Of a stretch of 43,594 nucleotides of DNA, positions 31,954-39,312 are shown piece by piece. Location of the stretch: the NCBI GenBank assembly GCA_902386255.1, contig CABMII010000010.1, positions 1 to 43,594 on the forward strand, read 5' to 3'. The notes beneath the pieces are model-generated. The model was given only the letters and a program-made list of their open reading frames with translations. It ran no database searches and was not told the origin of the DNA. Both the position numbers and the translations under genes were made by a program. The stretch comes from an uncultured archaeon (lineage in GTDB: Archaea; Halobacteriota; Methanosarcinia; Methanosarcinales; Methanoperedenaceae). How positions within the stretch are numbered: position 1 is the stretch's first letter; every line of letters starts with the position of its first letter.

Positions 31954-32805
31954 TTAAACCATTGCCATTATTGATTTCACTATATTCTCACCGGTCAATA
32001 TCCCCATAACCCCGTTACCCACTACCGGCAACCCGTTTATTCTCTCCTTTACCATTATGCCTGCGGCGTATGTTGCCTGGTCATCATTATTGATTGAAAT
32101 AATCGGGCTTGTCATAATGTCCTCGGCCACGAGAGGCACTTCTTCTATATACCTGTACTGTTTCCTTCCTGCCGCGCTTTCCTTTCGCGTCATCTTTATT
32201 TCTTTTTGTGGCAGGTCGCCTTTTTTATTTTTCATCTCCGTGAACGTGAGATTGGAACTTGTAATAATCCCAACGGGTTTATCATTTTCTTCAAGAACCA
32301 CTGCCCTGTCCATCATATTTGCATCCAGTTCGTGAAGTATGTGGCTTATCGTATGATGCCTGTTAACGGTCAATGCAGGCTCAATTTTCAAGTCCTTGAC
32401 TTTGAGGTCAATATCCAGAGTTGAGAAATACCTGATTAAATCCCATTTTGTGACTATGCCTATCACTTCATTCCTGTTGTTCACAACCGGCAATCCGCCT
32501 ATATTATTTTCACTCATCAATTCTGCAAGCTGCTTTGGTGTCGCATCAGGAAATATCGTTATCAGGCTCTCTGTCATGACTTTCCTTACAGGTATATCAT
32601 CAATCGGCCTCCTGCGCCACTGGGGCTCGGCCTGGTTAAGCCTTCTGCTTATGTCCTTTTTGGTCACAACCCCGATGGGCTTGTTATTCTCGACAATTAC
32701 AAGCCTTCCGATTTTGTGGCGAAGCATCAGGTTCCTGGCCCTTGCAACATTCTCATCCGGCGATACTACAAAAACTGGTGCGCTCATTATATCCTTGATT
32801 TTCAT
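31954..32805 (-). CDS. Four-CBS-domain protein
   Basis: A 283-residue CBS-only protein. The modules start at IKDIMSAPVFVVSP, VRKVMTESLITIFP, VKDLKIEPALTVN and AEDIMTSPIISIN. A basic linker of about 30 residues (KKGDLPQKEIKMTRKESAAG) separates the third and fourth modules, a feature the sister proteins lack. It could contact RNA or DNA. Fourth gene of the operon, 17 bp from the next gene. Confidence 0.9.
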   Translation of the reverse strand: MKIKDIMSAPVFVVSPDENVARARNLMLRHKIGRLVIVENNKPIGVVTKKDISRRLNQAEPQWRRRPIDDIPVRKVMTESLITIFPDATPKQLAELMSENNIGGLPVVNNRNEVIGIVTKWDLIRYFSTLDIDLKVKDLKIEPALTVNRHHTISHILHELDANMMDRAVVLEENDKPVGIITSSNLTFTEMKNKKGDLPQKEIKMTRKESAAGRKQYRYIEEVPLVAEDIMTSPIISINNDDQATYAAGIMVKERINGLPVVGNGVMGILTGENIVKSIMAMV

Positions 32806-32814
32806 AAAAACCTC

Positions 32815-33750
32815 TTAATCTGCAATTGCCCTGACAAAATCGCGTTCTGTTATGATGCCCTTAAGTTCGCCTTCTTCAAGCACAGGAAGCGAACCGACAT
32901 TCTTATCAAGCATGACACCTGCGGCTTCTCCTAGGTCCACACCCGATTTCGTAAAAATTACATCTCTTCTTATGAGGGTGCTGACCGGCACTTCAAAAAC
33001 CTCTCTGGCGTTTCCTGTAACAAGTCGGTTGAACATGTCGCCGCTTCCCAGAAAACGCATTATGTCCGACGCGGTTATTATACCTATCAGGACATTATCC
33101 CGGATGACGGGAAGTCTCCTGAAACCATTGTTTATCATGGATTTGGCTGCAACGCCGACTGACATATCGGATGGGGCTGTTACTATTTTCTTGCTCATGT
33201 ATTCGTCTATAGTCTTGCCTGTGATAATTCCGGATATCAGGAAAACAAAGTCCCTTTCTGAGATGATGGATTTTACTCTCTCCTCTGCGTCAAGGATAGG
33301 AATCCCGCCGACATTTTCTTTTATCATCGTATCCATTGCATCCTTGAGCGAATCCTTTTCATTAAGCGTTACAACATTCTCCTCCATTATCTCGCTTATA
33401 CTGCCATTAACTGCTGCAAGAAGGTTTCCTTTGAACCTGTTCTTTACAATAAGGTTCCTTTGACCGCCTCCAAGAAAATCCACAATATCCTGCGACGTCA
33501 CTATTCCTTTTAAGCGGCTGGTACCCGCGTCAACCACCGGGAGCCTCCTGAAGCCATGCTTCAACATGGTCTTAACTGCTTCAATTACCGGCATTGTCGG
33601 GGGTATTGTCACAACTTCCCTAGACGCTACAGTCATTATATCGCCGGGTTTTTCAGAAATCCTAGATTTAAAACCAATGGGCGCCATATTACGCATATAT
33701 CCCCTTGGATCCTGTTGTTTTTTTCTCATTGTCGTATTGCTAAAATTCAT
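32815..33750 (-). CDS. Four-CBS-domain protein with N-terminal extension
   Basis: A 311-residue protein. A basic N-terminal stretch of about 35 residues (MRKKQQDPRGYMRN) precedes four CBS modules: GDIMTVASREVVTIPP, ISEIMEENVVTLN, IDEYMSKKIVTAPS and VSTLIRRDVIFTK. The first and third modules share an unusual FRRLPVI/FRRLPVV strand, which suggests internal duplication of a two-module unit. Third in the operon; 9-bp gaps on both sides. Confidence 0.9.
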   Translation of the reverse strand: MNFSNTTMRKKQQDPRGYMRNMAPIGFKSRISEKPGDIMTVASREVVTIPPTMPVIEAVKTMLKHGFRRLPVVDAGTSRLKGIVTSQDIVDFLGGGQRNLIVKNRFKGNLLAAVNGSISEIMEENVVTLNEKDSLKDAMDTMIKENVGGIPILDAEERVKSIISERDFVFLISGIITGKTIDEYMSKKIVTAPSDMSVGVAAKSMINNGFRRLPVIRDNVLIGIITASDIMRFLGSGDMFNRLVTGNAREVFEVPVSTLIRRDVIFTKSGVDLGEAAGVMLDKNVGSLPVLEEGELKGIITERDFVRAIAD

Positions 33751-33759
33751 AAAGCACCT

Positions 33760-34533
33760 TTAGATGAACGCTTTGATTATATCGCTTCTATCAACTATAC
33801 CTGTAAGTTTCCCGCCATTCAATACCGAAAGCCTCCCGACGTCAAGCTTCATGAAAGCCTGGACAGCTTCCTTTAAACTCATTTCCGCGTTTAAGGAGTA
33901 TGCAGGAGTGCTCATTATCTTTTCTACAGGCGGCGACATGGAAGACCTCGTCCCCTGCTCATCCTCTCTCTCAATCCTGGCATAGCCTGCATTGATGATA
34001 TTGCGCCGTGTGACCATGCCGATAAGTTCACCATTTCTTACTACAGGGAAACCCGAAAAACCTGTTTCTTTCATGTTCAGCCAGACTTTAGCAACATTAT
34101 CCTTCGGAGAACATGTTTTTACATCTGTGGTCATTACATCGCTTATCTTCTTTGAAGGAATTTTGTCAAGGTTGAGGTTCCTGAAAATATCAACCATGCT
34201 CAAAATACCCACAAGCGTCATGTCCTGTCCGGATTTCAATACCGGAACACGACCGATGCCTGCCTCTATCATCAATCTGGCGGCCTGCATCATATCCGTA
34301 TCAGGATACACAAAAGGGAATTCAGACGTAAAACCTTCAACAGTTACATTTGATTTTGTGGAATATATGTTCAACAATTCCTTCTCATTTAATATCCCGA
34401 TTACCCTGTTCTTATTATCCACCACCGGAAGTGTTCGAAAATGCCTGTCCCTCATCAACTGGCGCGCATGCGTCATGAATTCCGTATCGCGAATAAAAAC
34501 AGGGTTTTTGGTCATTACATTTTTTACTATCAT
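33760..34533 (-). CDS. Four-CBS-domain protein
   Basis: A 257-residue CBS-only protein. Modules begin at VKNVMTKNPVFIRD, at FTSEFPFVYPDTD (degenerate first strand), at ISDVMTTDVKTCSP and at VEKIMSTPAYSLN. An acidic and polar linker (EREDEQGTRSSMSPP) lies before the last module. AAGGAG lies 10 bases before the ATG. Second gene of the operon. Confidence 0.9.
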   Translation of the reverse strand: MIVKNVMTKNPVFIRDTEFMTHARQLMRDRHFRTLPVVDNKNRVIGILNEKELLNIYSTKSNVTVEGFTSEFPFVYPDTDMMQAARLMIEAGIGRVPVLKSGQDMTLVGILSMVDIFRNLNLDKIPSKKISDVMTTDVKTCSPKDNVAKVWLNMKETGFSGFPVVRNGELIGMVTRRNIINAGYARIEREDEQGTRSSMSPPVEKIMSTPAYSLNAEMSLKEAVQAFMKLDVGRLSVLNGGKLTGIVDRSDIIKAFI

Positions 34534-34582
34534 AGCCTCATACTCCTTTTAACGAATATTTGTTACTTAATTAATCCCGGAT

Positions 34583-35140
34583 CTACTGCGTTAAAGCATC
34601 TCTGCAACTTTCACAAAGAAGTTTTCCATCTACAAGTAACAGGGTATCAACGTTATCGCCGCATTCCTCGCAAATCCCCCGATTGATATTTTGAGGAACC
34701 TCCATTGAAAAAACCTTCTCTCGATGCATCTTGATGAGGTCGGAGAAGATATTTCCCATCTCGGCTGAAATCGCGATGAGGTCGGTATCCGTGACGATCC
34801 CCACGAGTTTTCCATTTTCCACTACGGGTAATCGCCTTATCTCCATTTTCACCATCTTTTGCATGGTTTCGGTAACATCCTCTTCAGTGCCTATGGTTAT
34901 TAGAGGAGTTGACATCAATTCCTTTATGGAAATATCATCCGGTTTGAGATTTTTCGATATGATTTTCCTCACAATATCGCGCTCTGTTACTATCCCGACT
35001 GGCTGTTTATTATCAGTAACGATGACACTACCAACATCGTAATCCAACATTTTTTTGGCTAATTGCTGGACATCACTTTTTATATCTACGGTAACGACAT
35101 CCCGGGTCATTATTTCTTTTACCGGCATCTTAACTTCCAT
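34583..35140 (-). CDS. Two-CBS-domain protein with C-terminal zinc ribbon
   Basis: A 185-residue protein: one CBS pair (VKEIMTRDVVTVD, IKELMSTPLITIG), a helix, then a C4 zinc ribbon (CEECGD and LCESC). GGGAGG precedes the ATG by eight bases. As the first gene of the six-gene operon it may be the regulator or sensor subunit, with the ribbon serving for nucleic-acid or protein contact. Upstream are a TATA-like ATTTAAAC on the minus strand and the sequence ACGTAA repeated. Confidence 0.9.
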   Translation of the reverse strand: MEVKMPVKEIMTRDVVTVDIKSDVQQLAKKMLDYDVGSVIVTDNKQPVGIVTERDIVRKIISKNLKPDDISIKELMSTPLITIGTEEDVTETMQKMVKMEIRRLPVVENGKLVGIVTDTDLIAISAEMGNIFSDLIKMHREKVFSMEVPQNINRGICEECGDNVDTLLLVDGKLLCESCRDALTQ

Positions 35141-35268
35141 TACGTAATCCTCCCTAATACGTAAGTATGTATTTTGATGTGTTTAAATGTTATTGTTGGC
35201 TATTAATAATTCAAAAGGCATCAGATAAATAATAAAAAAGCTGTATTTCGCTTTCAAATTTTTCTGGC

Positions 35269-35679
35269 TTATTCTTTTAACATCCTGACCATTTTTATTG
35301 CAGCCTCAACTGCCCGCTTGGCATAATCCACACGCTCATGGGCATCAAGCCTGCTCATCCCAGGACCTGATATTCCAAGAGTTACGGGTTTCCCGTATTC
35401 CAGGGCAAGGTCGGTTATTTTCCTCGAGGACTGCTGAATAACAATTTCATCGTGTTTTGTCGCTCCCTGTATCACGCAGCCAATTGTGACTACGGCATCA
35501 ATTGTTTCATCCTCGGCAAGTTTCTTTACCGCAAGGGGCATGTCAAAGACTCCGGGGACGTATAATATTTTCTCAACAGAAGCTCCAAGAAAGGCTGCAT
35601 GTTCTTTTCCAAGGGTCTCCATCTGGATTGTTAAATCACGATTGAATTCGGAAACCACGAATCCTAATTTTATACTCAT
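35269..35679 (-). CDS. ribH: 6,7-dimethyl-8-ribityllumazine synthase
   Basis: Penultimate step of riboflavin synthesis, joining the pyrimidine and the four-carbon unit. The 136-residue protein is normal for archaeal RibH. Motifs: [10 protein letters not shown] at the N-terminus, [14 protein letters not shown] (substrate loop) and [14 protein letters not shown] with the catalytic His. SD AGGTG precedes the ATG. Its promoter carries the same upstream element as ilvC (see the element at 35735). Confidence 0.95.
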   Translation of the reverse strand: MSIKLGFVVSEFNRDLTIQMETLGKEHAAFLGASVEKILYVPGVFDMPLAVKKLAEDETIDAVVTIGCVIQGATKHDEIVIQQSSRKITDLALEYGKPVTLGISGPGMSRLDAHERVDYAKRAVEAAIKMVRMLKE

Positions 35680-35713
35680 TTTAGCACCTGAATTTAGTAT
35701 ATTATTTGATTCA

Positions 35714-35721
35714 TCTATATA
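35714..35721 (-). promoter_or_regulatory. TATA box of ribH
   Basis: ATATATAG on the minus strand, 34 bp before the ribH ATG. Thirteen bases separate it from the two-site element upstream, exactly as at ilvC. Confidence 0.55.
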
Positions 35722-35734
35722 TTTTTCGATAGAA

Positions 35735-35797
35735 GGTTCTGTTACGTTGTCGGGACTTTTAACTTTCTAAATCCATCTGTTGCATGGCGGGAGTTTT
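35735..35797 (-). promoter_or_regulatory. Two-site promoter-upstream element of ribH, shared with ilvC
   Basis: On the minus strand: a distal site ACTCCCGCCATGCAACA and a proximal site GTCCCGACAACGTAACAGAA, similar to each other and offset by 37 bp, ending in AGAACC. The ilvC promoter has a copy with equal total length (63 bp), equal offset and equal 13-bp distance to its TATA box, while the 22-bp centre differs. That pattern points to a protein binding two like sites. Confidence 0.65.
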
Positions 35798-35832
35798 TGG
35801 GCGTGGATGGCGAATCGGTGGGTAGTTTTGTA

Positions 35833-36132
35833 TTATTCTTTTTTGGATTCCATCATTTTGCTCATATACATATTGTCTGCTTTATTGACTAGCCAGTAGT
35901 GAAATATTAGAAATATTGCTATAAATAATCCTGCGAAGAAACCACTCACTTCTAACCATATCAAAATCGCATCATCTCTTGTATATTTTTCACCTATCTG
36001 ACCGATCGTAATACCTACGAAAAAAATTTCCATAAGAAACATGAACAAAATCCCCACTGCTCCACCCTTAATATCTAAAGCGTTAATATACAGTTTCCCA
36101 CCAGGTAAATTTTGTATATACTCTTTTATCAT
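35833..36132 (-). CDS. Small membrane protein, unknown
   Basis: A 99-residue protein with two TM segments (about residues 28-48 and 65-85) and a charged C-terminus. A polar N-terminus, YIQNLPGGKLYINAL, precedes the first segment. I do not recognise it. It lies in a patch of small, AT-rich genes between ribH and ilvC. No SD is obvious. Confidence 0.45.
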   Translation of the reverse strand: MIKEYIQNLPGGKLYINALDIKGGAVGILFMFLMEIFFVGITIGQIGEKYTRDDAILIWLEVSGFFAGLFIAIFLIFHYWLVNKADNMYMSKMMESKKE

Positions 36133-36180
36133 ATTATCCCTCGGTTTTTACTACGTGACGAAACAAAAGGATTGTGTAAT

Positions 36181-36576
36181 TTAATTATTTTCACAATCCC
36201 ATATTAAGTAAAGCAAAGTTCCTATGGCTACGCCTGCTGCGATTGCTCTTGCCTCTTTGGGGTGCTCCCTTGCCAATTTTATAGCACCCTTAATAAGACA
36301 TACGATAGGGTCTTCTGTTGTCTGGCTTGGCCTCCTTTCCTCGTACTTATATCCGATGCATACTCCACCTACTATCCCTCCTTTAGACAACGCTACTCCT
36401 GCACGGATTTCACGTGGTATCAAAGCCTTCTCTATGTCTCCGAGGTATACGCCGTCTTCTATCGCTACTCCTGTAAGGTGCTGTGAGTTTAGTTGATTTG
36501 GTTTGTAGAATATACCTTTTGTTATTGGTGTTCTCGAATTGAGACATACGCCTTTAGATATCTTTTCATTATTCAT
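36181..36576 (-). CDS. Hypothetical protein with a C-terminal TM segment
   Basis: A 131-residue protein. The body is Gly- and Ala-rich with several Cys (GVCLN, GGVCIGYKYEERR, IVCLIKG). Near the end AIAAGVAIGTLLYLIWDC is a probable membrane anchor. An AGAGGTAATATAAAT stretch before the ATG includes GAGGT as an SD. It is 48 bp upstream of the small two-TM gene on the same strand and may share its transcript. Family not recognised. Confidence 0.5.
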   Translation of the reverse strand: MNNEKISKGVCLNSRTPITKGIFYKPNQLNSQHLTGVAIEDGVYLGDIEKALIPREIRAGVALSKGGIVGGVCIGYKYEERRPSQTTEDPIVCLIKGAIKLAREHPKEARAIAAGVAIGTLLYLIWDCENN

Positions 36577-36708
36577 TTATATTACCTCTTTTATCCTTCT
36601 AAGGGGTTTGCTCGCTACCCTTTTTATTATTAAATGCCTTTGAATTATATAAAGTTGTTGCTAAAAATCCAAAAGTCCCGGCATCATATAAAATAAGAAA
36701 AATTAAAA

Positions 36709-36872
36709 CTACTGAGCACCATTATCCTTCTGGCACTCAACACTCTGTTCAATCATACTAAACCATCTATTTCCTTTGAGATTAAGATTAATCCCTGCGA
36801 CTTCCGCGGGTGTTTTGCCATCCAATGCCATGTGTGGTCTAAGGAAATTATAGTAAACTCCGGTGCGGTCAT
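36709..36872 (-). pseudogene. IS transposase remnant, C-terminal end
   Basis: The minus strand encodes YYNFLRPHMALDGKTPAEVAGI, the conserved C-terminus of DDE (IS6-like or integrase-core) transposases, and then a normal ending of about 25 residues. The similarity fades upstream of about 36872, and the rest of the transposase is absent. It abuts a zinc-ribbon remnant on the opposite strand. Confidence 0.7.
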
Positions 36873-36965
36873 GAATGGATACCACGTAAAGAGCCACGTC
36901 AATGCCCAAAATGCAAGTCTGCTTATTGGGATGTGCCTAAGAAAAATCTGAATCCTGAAACCTAA
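36862..36965 (+). pseudogene. Zinc-ribbon gene remnant
   Basis: The plus strand reads LRCGHEWIPRKEPRQCPKCK and then SAYWDVPKKN before a stop. This is the C-terminal zinc ribbon of a family of small archaeal proteins (usually CxRCGHxWxPR..CPxCKSPYW). The N-terminal part, including one of the four Cys, is missing and no start codon is present. It meets the transposase remnant at its 5' side, so the insertion or its decay probably destroyed it. Confidence 0.5.
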
Positions 36966-37085
36966 AAGGCGATAGCCTTATAAAAGTTAAAAATAAAAAG
37001 GTACAGGGCAAGGCAAATAAGTTTCGGTTGGTTTCGGAAGCTAAAATCATATATTCAAAAAATCACACCCAGAGATAAACCCAAT

Positions 37086-37280
37086 ATGACTGACGGAAAT
37101 AAAAAAGATGGAAATTTAGTAAAAGTTGTGGGTAAAGGGGCTATTGTTCTGGGTGCGTTGTGGTTTTTAAGTAAATTGGTTCAGAATAAACCAATTCCGA
37201 GATGTCCTAATTGTGGTTTAGCCCTTCAAGATAAAATACCTCAATGTCAACGGTGTGGAGTGTTCTTACAGTGGGATTGA
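37086..37280 (+). CDS. Small membrane-anchored zinc-ribbon protein
   Basis: A 64-residue protein with one N-terminal TM segment (about residues 15-32, GKGAIVLGALWFLSKLV) and a C-terminal zinc ribbon: CPNCGLAL and CQRCGVFLQ. The TGA overlaps the next ATG by one base (TGATG), so the two are translated together. The role is unknown; such proteins are often accessory membrane subunits. Confidence 0.6.
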   Translation: MTDGNKKDGNLVKVVGKGAIVLGALWFLSKLVQNKPIPRCPNCGLALQDKIPQCQRCGVFLQWD

Positions 37281-37498
37281 TGAAGGTTTGCTATGAAAAC
37301 CCACACGGGCTTTTTCTGGCGTTTTGTGTATTGTTTTTTATTTGCATAGCTGTAATTTCTTTTATACTCGTTATAGGGGATTCTATGGGGTTCAATTTTG
37401 GGCATAAAGATTTGTGGACTAACATATTTATAGCTACCACAACGGGTATAAGCACATTTTTATTGGGTGGAAATATAATGAAAAAAATTCAGAAATAA
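37280..37498 (+). CDS. Small two-TM protein
   Basis: A 72-residue protein with two hydrophobic segments (LFLAFCVLFFICIAVISFIL, partly, and IFIATTTGISTFLLGG) and a basic end KKIQK. The start ATG overlaps the stop of the zinc-ribbon gene. A longer frame from 37244 exists but would overlap that gene. No family recognised; the coupling suggests the two products act together. Confidence 0.5.
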   Translation: MKVCYENPHGLFLAFCVLFFICIAVISFILVIGDSMGFNFGHKDLWTNIFIATTTGISTFLLGGNIMKKIQK

Positions 37499-37518
37499 TT
37501 GTTTATGTTTGCCTTTAT

Positions 37519-37581
37519 AAAACTCCCACCATGCAACACCTCTGTCAAAACTCGCTCAGCTCCCGACAACGCAACAGAACC
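37519..37581 (+). promoter_or_regulatory. Two-site promoter-upstream element of ilvC, shared with ribH
   Basis: Distal site ACTCCCACCATGCAACA and proximal site CTCCCGACAACGCAACAGAA, offset by 37 bp and ending in AGAACC. Length, offset and the 13-bp distance to the TATA box equal those at ribH; only the centre differs. It starts about 20 bp after the small two-TM gene. Confidence 0.65.
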
Positions 37582-37594
37582 AATCCATGAAACA

Positions 37595-37602
37595 TTTATA
37601 TC
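37595..37602 (+). promoter_or_regulatory. TATA box of ilvC
   Basis: TTTATATC, 38 bp before the ATG at 37641, preceded by GAAACA. Its position relative to the upstream element matches that at ribH. Confidence 0.55.
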
Positions 37603-37640
37603 CCTTATTAATGTATGAAAGGAGAAAGAAGGAATCAATT

Positions 37641-38636
37641 ATGGTTAAAATATTCTATGATAAGGATGCAGATTTAAACGTATTGAAGAATAAGACCATT
37701 GCAGTAATCGGTTATGGCAGCCAGGGAGCAGGCCAGGCGCAGAACCTTCATGATTCAGGACTGGATGTTATAGTGGGCGTCCGCAAAGGCGGCGAATCCT
37801 GGGCACAGGCCAAGGCTGACGGTCTCTCAGTGGCGACAATGGCAGACGCAGCTAAAAAAGGAGATTTAATCCAGATACTGGTACCTGATGAAATACAGGG
37901 CGCAATATATTCAAGCGAAATCGCCCCCAACATCAGCAAAGGCAAGACGCTGTGTTTCTCGCATGGATTTAATATTCATTTTAACCAGATTGTGCCTCCA
38001 AAAGACGTTGACGTAATAATGGTGGCACCCAAAGGACCGGGTTTCCTTGTAAGACGCACTTATACTGAAGGCATCGGCGTTCCAGCGCTTCTTGCAATAT
38101 ACCAGGATGCTTCCGGGAATGCATGGGATACAGGCATGGCTTATGCAAAAGGCATCGGCGCCACTCGAGCCGGCGTGATCGAGACAACATTTAAGGAAGA
38201 AACCGAGACCGATCTCTTTGGCGAGCAGGTTGACCTGTGCGGCGGATGCACGAGCATGATAAAGGCATCCTTTGAGACGCTTGTAGAGGCAGGATACCAG
38301 CCCGAGATAGCATATTTCGAGACATTGCATGAATTAAAACTCATCGTTGACCTGATACATGAAGGCGGCTTGAGTAAGATGTGGTATTACGTGTCCAACA
38401 CAGCCGAGTACGGAGGCATGACCGTTGGTCCGAAGATAATAAATGAGCAGTCCCGCCAGGCTATGAAAGAGGCGCTTCGCAGGATACAGAGCGGGGAGTT
38501 CGCGCGTGAGTTCGTGCTTGAAGGCAAAACGAACAGACCGGTATTGAATGCACTTGAGAGACAGGAGAACGAGCACCAGATAGAAAAAGTAGGAAAAGAA
38601 CTGCGCTCCATGATGCCGTGGCTTAAAAAAGATTAA
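37641..38636 (+). CDS. ilvC: Ketol-acid reductoisomerase
   Basis: Second step of valine, leucine and isoleucine synthesis: NADPH-dependent isomerisation and reduction of acetolactate. The 331-residue class I enzyme shows the nucleotide motif [26 protein letters not shown], and the metal-ligand region with [16 protein letters not shown] and [15 protein letters not shown] chose the ATG at 37641 (after AAGGAAT); the frame could extend 18 codons upstream but that would overlap the TATA box. No other ilv or leu gene is adjacent. A hairpin terminator follows. Confidence 0.96.
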   Translation: MVKIFYDKDADLNVLKNKTIAVIGYGSQGAGQAQNLHDSGLDVIVGVRKGGESWAQAKADGLSVATMADAAKKGDLIQILVPDEIQGAIYSSEIAPNISKGKTLCFSHGFNIHFNQIVPPKDVDVIMVAPKGPGFLVRRTYTEGIGVPALLAIYQDASGNAWDTGMAYAKGIGATRAGVIETTFKEETETDLFGEQVDLCGGCTSMIKASFETLVEAGYQPEIAYFETLHELKLIVDLIHEGGLSKMWYYVSNTAEYGGMTVGPKIINEQSRQAMKEALRRIQSGEFAREFVLEGKTNRPVLNALERQENEHQIEKVGKELRSMMPWLKKD

Positions 38637-38640
38637 TTAA

Positions 38641-38667
38641 GATGGCAAATTGCCATCATTTTATTTT
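38641..38667 (+). terminator. Terminator hairpin after ilvC
   Basis: GATGGCAA/TTGCCATC, a perfect 8-bp palindromic arm pair around a single A (in practice a 6-bp stem with a 5-nt loop), five bases after the ilvC stop, then ATTTTATTTT. Both stem and T-rich tail are present. Confidence 0.65.
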
Positions 38668-38840
38668 GAATTACTTACCAACCATCAACCGGATAATATT
38701 CAGGTCACAATCATTTCCCTTCAATGCCTGGATTGCTGTGACACTGGGTATTCAGAATGTGACATGCTAAATCATGTTGTTTTAAAATGTTTTTAGAAAA
38801 CTATAAATATCGATGGTGTAACATATATACTACAAATAAA

Positions 38841-38859
38841 TGTGATATAGTAGTTCACA
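38841..38859. promoter_or_regulatory. Dyad in the promoter of the XRE regulator/ppsA operon
   Basis: TGTGA-N9-TCACA centred about 28 bp before the TTG start, next to the TATA-like ATATATAC. An additional ACTAC / GTAGT inverted pair surrounds it. It is a likely autoregulatory site for the XRE protein encoded just downstream. Confidence 0.45.
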
Positions 38860-38877
38860 TTAATTTGGGAGGTTTAC

Positions 38878-39312
38878 TTGAAAGTTGCATCAAAGCCTTT
38901 GCTGTATGCGCCTGAATGGCTTGTCTCATTTGAAAAAGAAGCGGCTTCCGAAATTATCCTGAATCAGGACACAGGCGAAACGATTCGTGAATACAGGACG
39001 AGATATGGGATGTCTCAGGAACAACTCGGGGATTTAATGAACCTGAGGCGCGAATCCATATCGCGTATTGAAAATGGAAGTGTGACGCCAACATTGGGTT
39101 TTATCAAAAAATTCGTTAATGCCGTATCTTTAATTGAGGCAATCCGTGTCGAAAGGGCACAGCATAAGGAAATCGATGTTCATTTTCTTGAGAATCTGGC
39201 AAAGGAACTTGGTTTTTCCCGTGAAGAACTTACGGGAATCCTGAAAGTGGCTGTAGAAAGTTACGATAAAAAACTCATAAAAATTCAAAAATCTTTAAAG
39301 GAGAAAAAATAA
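38878..39312 (+). CDS. XRE-family transcriptional regulator
   Basis: A 144-residue DNA-binding protein. An N-terminal arm of about 35 residues precedes the HTH: TIREYRTRYGMSQEQLGDLM, then LRRESISRIENGSVTPTLGF. A C-terminal helical part follows. The TTG start is supported by GGAGG seven bases upstream. Its stop overlaps the ppsA start by one base (TAATG), so regulator and enzyme are made together. This suggests it senses gluconeogenic state and controls ppsA. Confidence 0.85.
   Translation: MKVASKPLLYAPEWLVSFEKEAASEIILNQDTGETIREYRTRYGMSQEQLGDLMNLRRESISRIENGSVTPTLGFIKKFVNAVSLIEAIRVERAQHKEIDVHFLENLAKELGFSREELTGILKVAVESYDKKLIKIQKSLKEKK

Noticed and set aside
24438-35163. TACGTA palindromes in several promoter regions (24438, 28018, 35141, 35158)
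   Set aside because: A hexamer is expected about ten times in a window this size; four intergenic copies are not meaningful.
35735-37581. The repeated sites upstream of ribH and ilvC as a CRISPR remnant or as IS terminal inverted repeats
   Set aside because: Each locus has only two degenerate ~20-bp sites, and the fixed 13-bp distance to a TATA box in both is better explained by a promoter element.
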